A program made the translations under genes and the position numbers. DNA of 14,175 bases from CBFCZU01 sp965602635. Lineage in GTDB: Bacteria > Planctomycetota > Phycisphaerae > SM23-33. Location: positions 1-14,175 of the forward strand of contig CBFCZU010000106.1 of assembly GCA_965602635.1 (NCBI GenBank), given 5' to 3'. Position 1 is the first letter of the stretch; the number at the start of each line of letters is the position of its first letter. This document shows positions 7,038 through 13,793 of the stretch, piece after piece. The notes below the pieces were generated by a model, which saw only the letters and a program-made list of their open reading frames with translations, did no database searches and was not told where the DNA came from.

Positions 7038-7241
7038 GGCTAGGCTTCCCGCTTTGGCCGGGCCCTAGCCCGGATGTTGCACGACGAGCGTGCAACATCC
7101 GCCCTCCGGGCTTCGACGCGAGCGACTTACGTCGCTCTTGCTCAGGGCTAGCCTTGAGCGAGGCGCGAAGCGCCGAGTCGAAACCTTTGCGAGAGAACCG
7201 TCTCTCGCAAAGGTGCTTACTGCAGGGACCCGGAAGGGGTC
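7038..7241 (+). repeat. Cluster of seven consecutive hairpins in the gap before the DUF1015 gene
   Basis: The 295-base gap 6978-7272 carries no gene but holds a run of inverted repeats. GGCTAGG/CCTAGCC lies at 7038-7044 and 7064-7070. A 13-bp perfect pair CGGATGTTGCACG (7071-7083) and its complement (7089-7101) has a 5-base loop. GAGCGAC/GTCGCTC lies at 7120-7137. GCTCAGGG/GCCTTGAGC lies at 7140-7159 and includes a G-U pair. GGCGC-GAA-GCGCC lies at 7162-7174. A 13-bp perfect pair CCTTTGCGAGAGA (7184-7196) and its complement (7201-7213) has loop ACCG. GACCC/GGGTC lies at 7227-7241. None is followed by a clear T tract, so they are not simple terminators; REP-like repeats or a structured RNA are both possible. 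Confidence 0.7.
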
Positions 7242-7272
7242 ATGCAATAAGCAGGCTAGGCTGAGGATAGTG

Positions 7273-8553
7273 ATGGAGATCAGGCCGTTCCGCGGCTGGC
7301 GGTACCGCACGACCGACGGTGACGTCAGCAGGTTGATCGCCCCGCCGTTCGACGTGCTTTCGCCCGCCGACAAGGCGTCCCTGCTGGCGCGCGACGGGCG
7401 GAACATCGTGGCGGTTGACCTGCCGCACGTGCCGGCCCGGGACGCGGGGCCGGGCGAGGCCTACCGCTCGGCCGCGGAGCTGCTGGAACGCTGGAAGTCG
7501 CTCGACGTGCTCCGCCAGGACCCCATGCCCGCGCTGTACGCCTACGAGCAGACGTACCGGTGGGGCGGCAGGACCCATCGCCGCCGGGCGATAATCTGCG
7601 CCGTCCGGGCCACCGAGCTGGGCGGGGACGTCATCCCGCACGAGCAGACCTTCGCCGGCCCAAAGGCCGACCGCCTGATGCTCACCCGCCAGACGCGGAC
7701 GCAGCTCTCGCCGGTCTTCGGCTTCTTCGACGACCCCACGGGCGCCGCCGCCGAGGCGCTCTGGTCGGGCGCCGCCGCCGAGCCGGACCTCCGCGGCGAG
7801 CTTCGCGGGGTAGGCGAAAAGCTCTGGGTCGTCACCGCCGCCGACGTCGTCGAGGAGATCGCCTCCGCCCTGCGCGACCTGCCGGTGTTCATCGCCGACG
7901 GCCACCACCGCTACGCCACCGCCCTGAGCTACCGCCAAGGGCTCGGCGACCTGCCGGGCGACCACCCCGCCGATTTCGTCATGTTCGTCCTGGCGGCGAT
8001 GGACGACCCGGGGCTCATCATCCTGCCCGCCCACCGCGTCATCAGCGGGCTGAAGGGCTTCGAGATGGGCCGGCTCATGTCGGCCACGCGGAAGGTGATG
8101 CGCTACCGCAAGGTAGGCATGCGGGCCGACGACGTGGACGACGCCGACGCCTACCTCCGCCGGTTCGGGCCTCACGCGATGGCGCTGGTGGCCGGCGACC
8201 CGCCCGCCACATACGTCGCCACGCCGACCGACCTGTCGGTGATGGACCAACTCGCCGCCGACCAGAGCCGCCCGTGGCGCGAGCTGGACGTCTCCATCCT
8301 CCACCGCCTGCTGATCGAGCGACACCTGGACGACCTGGCGACCGGGGAGATGTTCATCGACTACGTCGCCGACGGGCGCGCCGCCCTGACCGCCGCCCGC
8401 ACCGGCAGGGCCGACCTGGTCGTCTTCCTCCAGGCCACCCCGCTCGAGGCCGTCAAGCAGATCGCCGCCGACGGTGGCTTCATGCCGCACAAGAGCACAT
8501 ACTTCTTCCCGAAGCCCGCCACGGGAATGGTGCTGCACCCGCTGGAGCCGTGA
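7273..8553 (+). CDS. DUF1015 family protein
   Basis: Predicted 426-residue soluble protein of the DUF1015 (COG4198) family, of unknown biochemical function. The family opening MEIRPFRGWRY is followed by IAPPFDVLSPADKASL. ADGHHRYATAL (Asp209, His211, His212, Arg213) is the most conserved motif and resembles the DGHHR motif of ParB/SerK-type serine kinases; a nucleotide-dependent role is only an inference. The ending STYFFPKPATGMVLHPLE is also typical. In other bacteria the family often sits beside serine biosynthesis genes, as far as I recall; that is not seen here. I place the start at ATG 7273 because the upstream in-frame extension only reads through the hairpin cluster and the family begins at EIRPF. 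The ribosome site is weak. The sulfatase gene follows after 41 bases, so they may be co-transcribed. Confidence 0.85.
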   Translation: MEIRPFRGWRYRTTDGDVSRLIAPPFDVLSPADKASLLARDGRNIVAVDLPHVPARDAGPGEAYRSAAELLERWKSLDVLRQDPMPALYAYEQTYRWGGRTHRRRAIICAVRATELGGDVIPHEQTFAGPKADRLMLTRQTRTQLSPVFGFFDDPTGAAAEALWSGAAAEPDLRGELRGVGEKLWVVTAADVVEEIASALRDLPVFIADGHHRYATALSYRQGLGDLPGDHPADFVMFVLAAMDDPGLIILPAHRVISGLKGFEMGRLMSATRKVMRYRKVGMRADDVDDADAYLRRFGPHAMALVAGDPPATYVATPTDLSVMDQLAADQSRPWRELDVSILHRLLIERHLDDLATGEMFIDYVADGRAALTAARTGRADLVVFLQATPLEAVKQIAADGGFMPHKSTYFFPKPATGMVLHPLEP

Positions 8554-8594
8554 TCGACACGGAGAAGCCCTGAAGCCGATGAGAAGGAGTTGCC

Positions 8595-10037
8595 ATGAAT
8601 CGCCCGCACGTCGTCGTCCTGATGGCCGATCAGCTCCGCCGTGACGTTCTCGGCTGCTACGGCGGCGGCCACTCCGCCTCGCCCAACATCGACGCCCTCG
8701 CCGGCGAGTGCGCCGCCCTGGGCGCCCACACCATCAACTGCCCGCTGTGCGTGCCGTCGCGGATCTCGATGGTCACCGGCGCCTGGCCGCACGTCAACGG
8801 CGCCATCGTCAACGGCTGGGACGAGCCCGAGAGGCCCTACGGCACCTGCCGCGACGTCCGGACGCTGTATGAGGTCCTGGCCGAGGGCGGCTACCGCGTC
8901 GAGCACCTCGGCGTCGATCACCTCCGCTGCGACCCGCCGGTCCAAGGCCGCCACGAGCGGATACGCTTCCAGGCCAGGCCCGACGAATGCCACCAGTCGC
9001 TCCGCGCCCGCGGCCTGGAGGTCGATTACTCCGACAGCCGCAGCCCCACGCCCGACTACATCGACGGCCGGCTCGTCATGCGACACTACACCAACCCCAA
9101 CACGATCCCCTGGCCGGGGCCGGCGGAGGAGTTCCTCGACCCCTGGATCACCGACCGGATCGTCGAGACGATCGAGCAGGCGAGCCCCGCCGAGCCGCTG
9201 GCGCTGATGGGCAACTTCTGGCTGCCGCACCCGCCGCTGAGCTGCCCCGAGCCGTACTTCAGCATGTACGACCCGGACGAGATCGACCTGCCCGAGACCG
9301 TCGGCCGGTGGTATGAGGGACAGTCGCCGATGCAACTGGTCAACCTGCCCGGGCACGTCGCGGCGGGCACCACCGCCGCCGGCTGGCGGAAGGCCTGGGC
9401 AGTGTACCTCGGCATGGTCCGCCTGATGGACGAGGGCCTCGGCCGGATCGTCGCCGCACTCAAGGCCCGCGGGCTGTGGGACGATGCGCTGGTCGTCTTC
9501 ACCGCCGACCACGGGGAGATGCTCGGCTGCCACCGGCTCTTCCAGAAGATGTGCATGTACGAGTCGGCCATCCGCGTGCCGATGCTGGTCAAGCCCCCGG
9601 CCGCGGACCGGAGCGAGGGTGGCACTGGTTGCTCGCAACCAGTGTTCGCTCCAGGCGTGCGCGAGCAACTCACGCAGCACCTCGACGTCGCCGCGACGAT
9701 CTGCGACTACGCCGGCCTGGAGGTCATGCCAGGCAGCGCCGGCCGCAGCTTCCGGGCCGTCGTCGAGGACCCCGCCGCCGCCGGCCGGGACGAGGTATTC
9801 GCCGAATTCAACGGCAACTCAGGCCGGGGCTTCCAGCAGCGGGCCGTCGTCACGCCCACGCACAAGTACATCCACAATCACGGCTACGCGCCGGAGCTGT
9901 ACGACCTGCGGGCCGACCCGGCCGAGACCGTCAACCTCTGCCAGGCCGACGCTCCGCCGCCGCGGGCCAAAGCCCTCCGCGACCGCCTCCGCCAGTGGAT
10001 GCACGATACCGGCGACTATATCCACATGCCCGACTGA
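8595..10037 (+). CDS. Type I sulfatase, Cys-type (CxPSR)
   Basis: Predicted 480-residue sulfatase of the alkaline phosphatase superfamily, hydrolysing a sulfate ester of unknown identity, probably on a polysaccharide. LCVPSRISMVTG carries the motif Cys52-x-Pro-Ser-Arg56, in which Cys52 should become formylglycine. Asp12 in LMADQLRRDVLGCYG and Asp305-His306 in FTADHGEMLGCH are expected calcium/active-site residues. HKYIHNHGYAPELYDLRADPAE is the usual C-terminal strand region. There is no signal peptide, so as annotated it is cytoplasmic. The AGAAGGAG ribosome site (8582-8589) fixes the start. Residues about 339-353 (RSEGGTGCSQPVFAP) are encoded by a REP-like palindrome and look like an in-frame insertion in a loop. 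The anaerobic maturase encoded at 12397-13635 is the natural candidate to activate it. Confidence 0.9.
   Translation: MNRPHVVVLMADQLRRDVLGCYGGGHSASPNIDALAGECAALGAHTINCPLCVPSRISMVTGAWPHVNGAIVNGWDEPERPYGTCRDVRTLYEVLAEGGYRVEHLGVDHLRCDPPVQGRHERIRFQARPDECHQSLRARGLEVDYSDSRSPTPDYIDGRLVMRHYTNPNTIPWPGPAEEFLDPWITDRIVETIEQASPAEPLALMGNFWLPHPPLSCPEPYFSMYDPDEIDLPETVGRWYEGQSPMQLVNLPGHVAAGTTAAGWRKAWAVYLGMVRLMDEGLGRIVAALKARGLWDDALVVFTADHGEMLGCHRLFQKMCMYESAIRVPMLVKPPAADRSEGGTGCSQPVFAPGVREQLTQHLDVAATICDYAGLEVMPGSAGRSFRAVVEDPAAAGRDEVFAEFNGNSGRGFQQRAVVTPTHKYIHNHGYAPELYDLRADPAETVNLCQADAPPPRAKALRDRLRQWMHDTGDYIHMPD
9610..9652 (+). repeat. REP-like palindrome inserted in frame within the sulfatase gene
   Basis: Two nested inverted repeats share one axis. 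The outer arms are GGAGCGA (9610-9616) and TCGCTCC (9646-9652). The inner arms are CACTGGTTGC (9623-9632) and GCAACCAGTG (9635-9644), separated by only TC. All 17 pairs are perfect, with a 6-base versus 1-base internal loop between the stems. Ordinary coding sequence rarely does this. The encoded GGTGCSQPVF resembles the GGTGxQPV peptides that I recall as read-through of common planctomycete repeats. Confidence 0.7.
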
Positions 10038-10062
10038 CCGGCTCCAGCCCGCTGGGCAAGAC

Positions 10063-10092
10063 TTGCACTCCCGCGCCCGGACGTGATACCAT
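10063..10092 (+). promoter_or_regulatory. Possible promoter of the rhomboid gene
   Basis: TTGCAC (10063-10068) and TACCAT (10087-10092) are separated by 18 bases, about 40 bases before the ATG. The -10 is embedded in GATACCAT, an 8-mer also found in front of lpxK (1431-1438). Consensus match is modest on both boxes. Confidence 0.35.
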
Positions 10093-10131
10093 TCTCCCCG
10101 GCTTCAGATCAGTTGATGGGGACGTGGGCAG

Positions 10132-10845
10132 ATGCTGATTCCGCTGAAGGTGGATGTTCCGATGTCGCGCGGGCCATGGGTGAACTACGCACTCATGGGC
10201 GTCATTGTCGTGGTCAGCATCTACGGCTTCTATGACCTCGAATTCTTGTGCGAGCTGGCGGGCATAGAGATACATTACACTTATGGTCTCGGGTCCGACG
10301 TGAGCGGGTCGTCGCTGACGACCGAGCATCTGCCCCTCCCGGTCTTGGCGGTGACCTCGACTCTCTTGCATGGCGGCTGGCTGCACCTAATCGGCAACAT
10401 GCTCTTCCTCTGGATCTTCGGCAATGCCGCCAACTACAAGTTCGGGCACCTGGGCTACATCGGCCTGTACCTCGCGGCCGCCCTGGCGGGAGGCATGGTC
10501 CACTACGGTTACGGCGGCGGCCCGATCGTGGGGGCCTCGGGGGCCATCTACGGTGTTATGGGGGCCTTCGTGGTCTTCTTTCCCAGGAATGATGTGACCG
10601 TCTTCTGGTTCATATGGATGCGGCTCGGCATCGGGCGGATTTCCAGCATATGGATCATCCTCTTCTGGGTAGCGTGGGATATTATCTACCTGGCGCTTGG
10701 AGCCAACATGGGAGTGGCTTTCTGGGGGCACATTGGCGGCTTCTGTGCCGGCTTGAGCATCGGCCTGACGTGTGCGCTGGTGGGCTGGATCAAGCCCACG
10801 CAGGATGAGCAGACACTGCTCCAGCTCATCGGCGTGCGTCGCTAG
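10132..10845 (+). CDS. Rhomboid family intramembrane serine protease
   Basis: Predicted 237-residue polytopic membrane protease cleaving transmembrane segments of other proteins. Catalytic Ser136 lies in GASGAIYGVMGA and His200 in FWGHIGGFCAG, forming the Ser-His dyad. The HGGWLHLIGNMLFLWIFG segment (80-97) carries Asn89, which usually stabilises the oxyanion. About six membrane helices can be traced: 17-35, 84-97, 107-124, 132-150, 172-190 and 198-218. A luminal/periplasmic loop lies between the first two. The protein starts with MLIPLKVDVP, typical of bacterial rhomboids that begin near IPL. Codon use is looser than in neighbouring genes, with many A/T third positions (for example ATT GTC, TAT GGT, GGT GTT). 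No partner gene is evident; the sulfatase upstream is 94 bases away and the repeat island begins downstream. Confidence 0.92.
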   Translation: MLIPLKVDVPMSRGPWVNYALMGVIVVVSIYGFYDLEFLCELAGIEIHYTYGLGSDVSGSSLTTEHLPLPVLAVTSTLLHGGWLHLIGNMLFLWIFGNAANYKFGHLGYIGLYLAAALAGGMVHYGYGGGPIVGASGAIYGVMGAFVVFFPRNDVTVFWFIWMRLGIGRISSIWIILFWVAWDIIYLALGANMGVAFWGHIGGFCAGLSIGLTCALVGWIKPTQDEQTLLQLIGVRR

Positions 10846-10859
10846 CGCGCATCTCGAAT

Positions 10860-11056
10860 GAACCACGGAGGACACAGGGGGCACAGCGAAGCGCGGCTTT
10901 CCGCAGACTGGTGACGGCGGCCAGGACCGTGGGCGCCGAGCGATCCAGCGCCACCCCGGCCGGGGGCGGGGGGCAAGGGCGGCGGGGCGCTGTCTCCGAC
11001 GCCCCTCCGGGGTTTGTCCGATTGCGGCGGCCGGGACCGTGGGCTCACGCCCACGG
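10860..11056. repeat. Repeat-derived sequence with direct repeat and CCGTGGGC hairpin
   Basis: No credible gene is present. A sequence reading GGCGGCC, then A or G, then GGACCGTGGGC occurs at 10916-10934 and 11026-11044, identical except for one base and spaced 110 bases apart. The second copy runs into a perfect hairpin, CCGTGGGC (11037-11044) and GCCCACGG (11049-11056) with loop TCAC. The stretch begins with AACCACGGAGGACACAGG and GGGCACAG, a short internally repetitive motif. Confidence 0.5.
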
Positions 11057-11100
11057 CCACTCTCCGCCGGCCCGCCGGGGCCGGGAGACGTCACGGGCGA

Positions 11101-11290
11101 GCCCGAAGGGCTCAAGCACTCTAGCCCAGGGCAACGCCCTGGGTCACCTCGGCCACCGTGGTGTAAGCCCTGAAAGGGCGCCGCAATCTGGCGCGGCGAC
11201 GACGGTATTGCGCCCTTTCAGGGCTGCGCGTCTTCCCGCATCCATCACCCAGGGCGTTGCCCTGGGCTAGAATCTCCCAGCCCTTCGGGC
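11101..11290. repeat. 190-bp hierarchical inverted repeat
   Basis: Three different self-palindromic modules occur on the left and again, in reverse order and orientation, on the right, around a centre near 11196. The outer module is GCCCGAAGGGCT, at 11101-11112 and as its complement at 11279-11290. The middle module begins CTAGCCCAGGGCAACGCC and continues CTGGGT, 24 bases at 11121-11144, with its complement at 11247-11270. The inner module is AGCCCTGAAAGGGCG (11166-11180), with its complement at 11211-11225. GCAAT/ATTGC flanks the centre. Each module alone also folds (for example CCCAGGGC-AAC-GCCCTGGG). No transposase is visible. Confidence 0.75.
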
Positions 11291-11330
11291 TGGGCGTGAC
11301 ACCGGTCAAGGGGTAGCTGTTGGTCATAGG

Positions 11331-11392
11331 CCACGGCTTCAGCCGTGGTTCGGGGGGCGTCCCCCACCCATTGCAGGGCGCTTTAGCGTCCT
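11331..11392. repeat. Two short hairpins (CCACGGCT and AGGGCGCT)
   Basis: A perfect 8-bp hairpin, CCACGGCT (11331-11338) and AGCCGTGG (11341-11348), has a two-base loop. A second, AGGGCGCT (11375-11382) and AGCGTCCT (11385-11392), also has a two-base loop and one G-U pair. They share the build of the other short palindromes in this island: long stem, 2-4-base loop, no T tract. Confidence 0.6.
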
Positions 11393-11438
11393 TCTCGTCG
11401 ATTGGCTTGGGCCCCTCGGTCGGTGGTGAACCCATGCA

Positions 11439-11460
11439 CCTGCTCAGTCAACTGAGCAGG
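11439..11460. repeat. Perfect 10-bp palindrome CCTGCTCAGT/ACTGAGCAGG
   Basis: The arms 11439-11448 and 11451-11460 are perfect complements separated by CA. The shape is the same as the palindrome inside the sulfatase gene (10-bp inner arms, two-base loop), although the sequence differs. Confidence 0.65.
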
Positions 11461-11528
11461 CCGGGGGTGTGGCGTGGACCTGCGTGGTTGCTTCGCGGCG
11501 CTTCGCAGCCCACGGCACCCGCATCACA

Positions 11529-11557
11529 CATGCCCACGCAAACTGCGCGAGGGCATG
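11529..11557. repeat. CATGCCC/GGGCATG hairpin
   Basis: The outer arms CATGCCC (11529-11535) and GGGCATG (11551-11557) enclose CGCA (11537-11540) and TGCG (11544-11547) with loop AAC. It lies directly before the octamer array and resembles the REP-like elements elsewhere in the island. Confidence 0.55.
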
Positions 11558-11566
11558 GCACCCCCC

Positions 11567-11598
11567 GATTAACGGATTAACCGATTAACCGATCAACC
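11567..11598. repeat. Tandem octamer array (GATTAACC)x4
   Basis: Four head-to-tail 8-mers: GATTAACG, GATTAACC, GATTAACC and GATCAACC. It is an AT-richer island in very GC-rich surroundings. It may be a short tandem repeat prone to copy-number change or a cluster of binding sites. Confidence 0.75.
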
Positions 11599-11612
11599 TT
11601 CTCCGCTGTCCT

Positions 11613-11748
11613 GGCAACACGTTTGCGCGCGCAATCTGCACCCCCCCCTCCCGGCGAAATCGTGGGAAAATGAAACTTTCGGCCGCCGCCCCGGCCAGGA
11701 GTTATGGCAAGGGGACCCTCTATGGCAACACGTTTGCGCGCGCAAACG
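11613..11748. promoter_or_regulatory. Two copies of a LacI-operator-like palindrome, 111 bp apart
   Basis: The same 22 bases, GGCAACACGTTTGCGCGC followed by GCAA, occur at 11613-11634 and 11724-11745. The second copy extends to the perfect 18-bp palindrome CGTTTGCGCGCGCAAACG (11731-11748). TTTGCGC/GCGCAAA with a central CG resembles LacI/GalR-family operators, and paired sites about ten helical turns apart would allow DNA looping. No regulator gene is nearby and the next gene starts 650 bases downstream, so terminal repeats of a small 110-bp mobile unit are an equally good reading. Confidence 0.4.
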
Positions 11749-11960
11749 CTTCCGCGCACGGTAAGGGTGGAGGGGGCGCGCCTCAGGTGTGCGCCCCGGA
11801 CGAGGTGACAAGTGAATAGGCGAGGCAACGGCAGCGAAGGTTAGAGGTGAGAGGTGAGAGACGTGGTAACTGCGGATTTGGGAATTCGGATTTCGGTTGG
11901 CGGCGGCAAGGCGGGCAGTCTGGGCCGTTCACACTCAACAGCGTTCGCTGTGTTCGCGGA

Positions 11961-12346
11961 ATTCGCGGCTCAAAACCTGGAAGGCATGGACACACAACGA
12001 CTTACGTATTTCGAGGCGGTTGCGAAACGTCCCGTTTCTTTCCGGGACTTTCCGAAACTTTCCGTTTCGTTCCGTTTCGTTCCGGAGTTTTCCGTTTCTT
12101 TCCGTTCTGTTCCGTCCCGATCCATCGGGATGCCTGGTGCCCGGTGCCTCTTCCGTTCGCGAAGCTTGTCCGGCGAAGCCGGATTCGCGGCTCAAAACAG
12201 GAAAGGCCTTGTGCGACAGGGACTTACGGATTTCCGGGCCCGTCGCGAAACGTTCCGTTTCGTTCCGGAAATTTCCGAAACTTTCCGTTTCGTTCCGTTC
12301 TGTTCCGAAACTTTCCGTTTCGTTCCGCCTTGTTCCGTCCCGATCC
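11961..12346. repeat. Duplicated ~163-bp unit with TTTCCG/GTTCCG low-complexity tract
   Basis: Two diverged direct copies, 11961-12123 and 12183-12346, begin with the same 16 bases ATTCGCGGCTCAAAAC and end with the same TGTTCCGTCCCGATCC. They share GACTTACG, GCGAAACG and TTTCCGAAACTTTCCG inside and align almost without gaps. The second half of each is made of 5-6-base words (TTTCCG, GTTCCG, GTTTC) on the + strand. The spacer holds hairpins TCCCGAT-CC-ATCGGGA (12115-12130) and TCCGGC-GAA-GCCGGA near 12168-12182. Reading frames here translate to low-complexity FRFVP/RNETE strings and are not taken as genes. Confidence 0.75.
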
Positions 12347-12396
12347 GGGCGGTTCCAGGTGGTTGCCCGGCGCCGGCCGGGATAGACTAGGAGGCG

Positions 12397-13635
12397 ATGA
12401 GTGAGATAAGACCCTTTTACATCATGGCCAAGCCGGTCTGCGGCGTGTGCAACCTGGCCTGCGAGTACTGCTACTACACGGCCAAGCCGCGCGAGCTTTA
12501 CCCGGACGTGGAGCGCTTCGAGATGTCCGGCGAGTTGCTCGAGCGCTACACCCGCGAGTACCTCGAGGCGATGCCGGTGCAGGCGAACTTCGGCTGGCAG
12601 GGGGGCGAGCCGCTGCTGGCGGGCAAGGAGTTCTTCGCCCGCGCGGTGGAGCTTCAGAAGCAGTTCGGCCGCCCCGGCCAGACGGTCGCCAACGCCCTCC
12701 AGACCAACGGCACGCTGCTGGACGAGGAGTGGTGCGAGTTCCTGGCCGAGCACAAATTCCTGGTCGGCATCAGCCTCGACGGCCCGCCCGAGTGGCACGA
12801 CCGATTCCGCCTCGACCACGACGGCCGGCCCACCTTCCACCGCGCCTGGGCCGGGCTCGAGCTGCTCCGCAGCCATGGCGTCGAGTTCAACGTCCTGGTG
12901 ACGATCAACAGCCGCAACGCCCCGCACGCCGGCGACATCTACCGCTACTTCGTCAACCGCGGCGTGCACTGGCTCCAGTTCATCCCCATCCTGGAGAAGG
13001 ACTCGTCGGGGCGGCCGGAGGAGTTCTCGTGCACGGGCGAGCAGTTCGGGCGGCTGATGCTCGACGTCTTCGACCTGTGGCGCGACCGCCACGTGGGCGT
13101 GGTCTCCGAGCGGCTCATCGACAGCGTCCTGCACACCATCGTCCACGGCGAGGCGTCGCTGTGCTGCAACGCCAAACGCTGCGCCAACGCCTACGTGCTG
13201 GAGTTCAACGGCGACCTGTACGCGTGCGACCACTTCGTGTATCCGCAGTGGCGGCTGGGGAACGTCATGGAGACGCCGCTGGCCGAGTTGGTCCGCTGCC
13301 GGCGGCTGGAGGAGTTCGCCACGCTGAAGACGGACCTGCCGGCCGCCTGCCGCGATTGCGAGTTCCTGGCGTACTGCAACGGCGGCTGCCCCAAGCATCA
13401 CATTCCCGATGCGGCCGGGGGCGATCCGGCCCGGGTCAACCACTTCTGCGAGGGCTACAAGATGTTCTTCCGCGAGGCCCTGCCGGAACTGACGCGGATT
13501 GCCGAGAAGCTCAAGGCCGGTCAGCGGCCGGCCCCCGCCAAGCCGGGCGGTACCGACGAGCCCGCGGCCAGGAGGAACGACCCCTGCCCCTGCGGCTCAG
13601 GGCGGAAGTTCAAGCACTGCTGCGGGCGGCGATGA
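12397..13635 (+). CDS. Anaerobic sulfatase-maturating radical SAM enzyme with SEC-C tail
   Basis: Predicted 412-residue oxygen-sensitive enzyme that oxidises the active-site Cys (or Ser) of sulfatases to formylglycine using S-adenosylmethionine. The radical SAM cluster motif is Cys18-x3-Cys22-x2-Cys25 (CNLACEYC), followed by GWQGGEPLL and LQTNGTLL. The SPASM domain has Cys256/257, Cys262, Cys277, Cys318, Cys321, Cys327, Cys331 and Cys351. These lie within a few residues of the two auxiliary-cluster ligands of Clostridium perfringens anSME, and Asp278 fits its catalytic Asp277. One auxiliary-cluster Cys (position 282 in that enzyme) has no obvious equivalent. A Pro/Ala linker leads to a SEC-C zinc motif, NDPCPCGSGRKFKHCC (394-409). 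GGAGGCG precedes the ATG at good distance. The Cys-type sulfatase encoded at 8595-10037 is a likely client, 2.4 kb upstream across the repeat island. Confidence 0.92.
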   Translation: MSEIRPFYIMAKPVCGVCNLACEYCYYTAKPRELYPDVERFEMSGELLERYTREYLEAMPVQANFGWQGGEPLLAGKEFFARAVELQKQFGRPGQTVANALQTNGTLLDEEWCEFLAEHKFLVGISLDGPPEWHDRFRLDHDGRPTFHRAWAGLELLRSHGVEFNVLVTINSRNAPHAGDIYRYFVNRGVHWLQFIPILEKDSSGRPEEFSCTGEQFGRLMLDVFDLWRDRHVGVVSERLIDSVLHTIVHGEASLCCNAKRCANAYVLEFNGDLYACDHFVYPQWRLGNVMETPLAELVRCRRLEEFATLKTDLPAACRDCEFLAYCNGGCPKHHIPDAAGGDPARVNHFCEGYKMFFREALPELTRIAEKLKAGQRPAPAKPGGTDEPAARRNDPCPCGSGRKFKHCCGRR

Positions 13636-13671
13636 GCGGGCCAGCCCGGCCCCGGAGCGTGAGCTTTTTCT

Positions 13672-13698
13672 CCCCGGCGGGCAATACGATCGCCGGGG
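13672..13698 (+). repeat. 8-bp perfect hairpin CCCCGGCG/CGCCGGGG after the maturase gene
   Basis: The arms 13672-13679 and 13691-13698 are perfect complements with an 11-base loop. It follows the maturase stop by 36 bases. A T-run (TTTTT) lies before the hairpin rather than after it, so it is not a classical terminator; it may still stabilise the 3' end of the mRNA. Confidence 0.45.
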
Positions 13699-13793
13699 CG
13701 TGCGTTTGGCCTAGTGCCGGACGGGATGATAGGGCAGCCCGTCTGGCATCGGAAAACTGCACCAGGCGATGCCCGCAAAGGAAAGGGAGTGTC

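Noticed and set aside
7090..7272. N-terminal extension of the DUF1015 protein
   Set aside because: The frame is open only by reading through the hairpin cluster; family members start at the EIRPF segment encoded from 7273.
8361..9680. 439-codon open frame on the minus strand
   Set aside because: It is antisense to the DUF1015 and sulfatase genes, both supported by family motifs.
11101..11290. Complete insertion sequence
   Set aside because: Mirrored ends are present but no transposase reading frame lies between or beside them.
10846..12396. CRISPR array
   Set aside because: Repeats are of many different sequences, irregularly spaced and palindromic; there is no regular repeat-spacer pattern and no cas gene.
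11847..12404. Plus-strand frames encoding FRFVP-type repeats
   Set aside because: Three overlapping frames all stay open because of the low-complexity words; none has a domain, and the repeats explain them.
11935..13443. 502-codon minus-strand frame with RNETE-type repeats
   Set aside because: It runs antisense through most of the radical SAM gene; the repetitive part is translation of the TTTCCG/GTTCCG tract.
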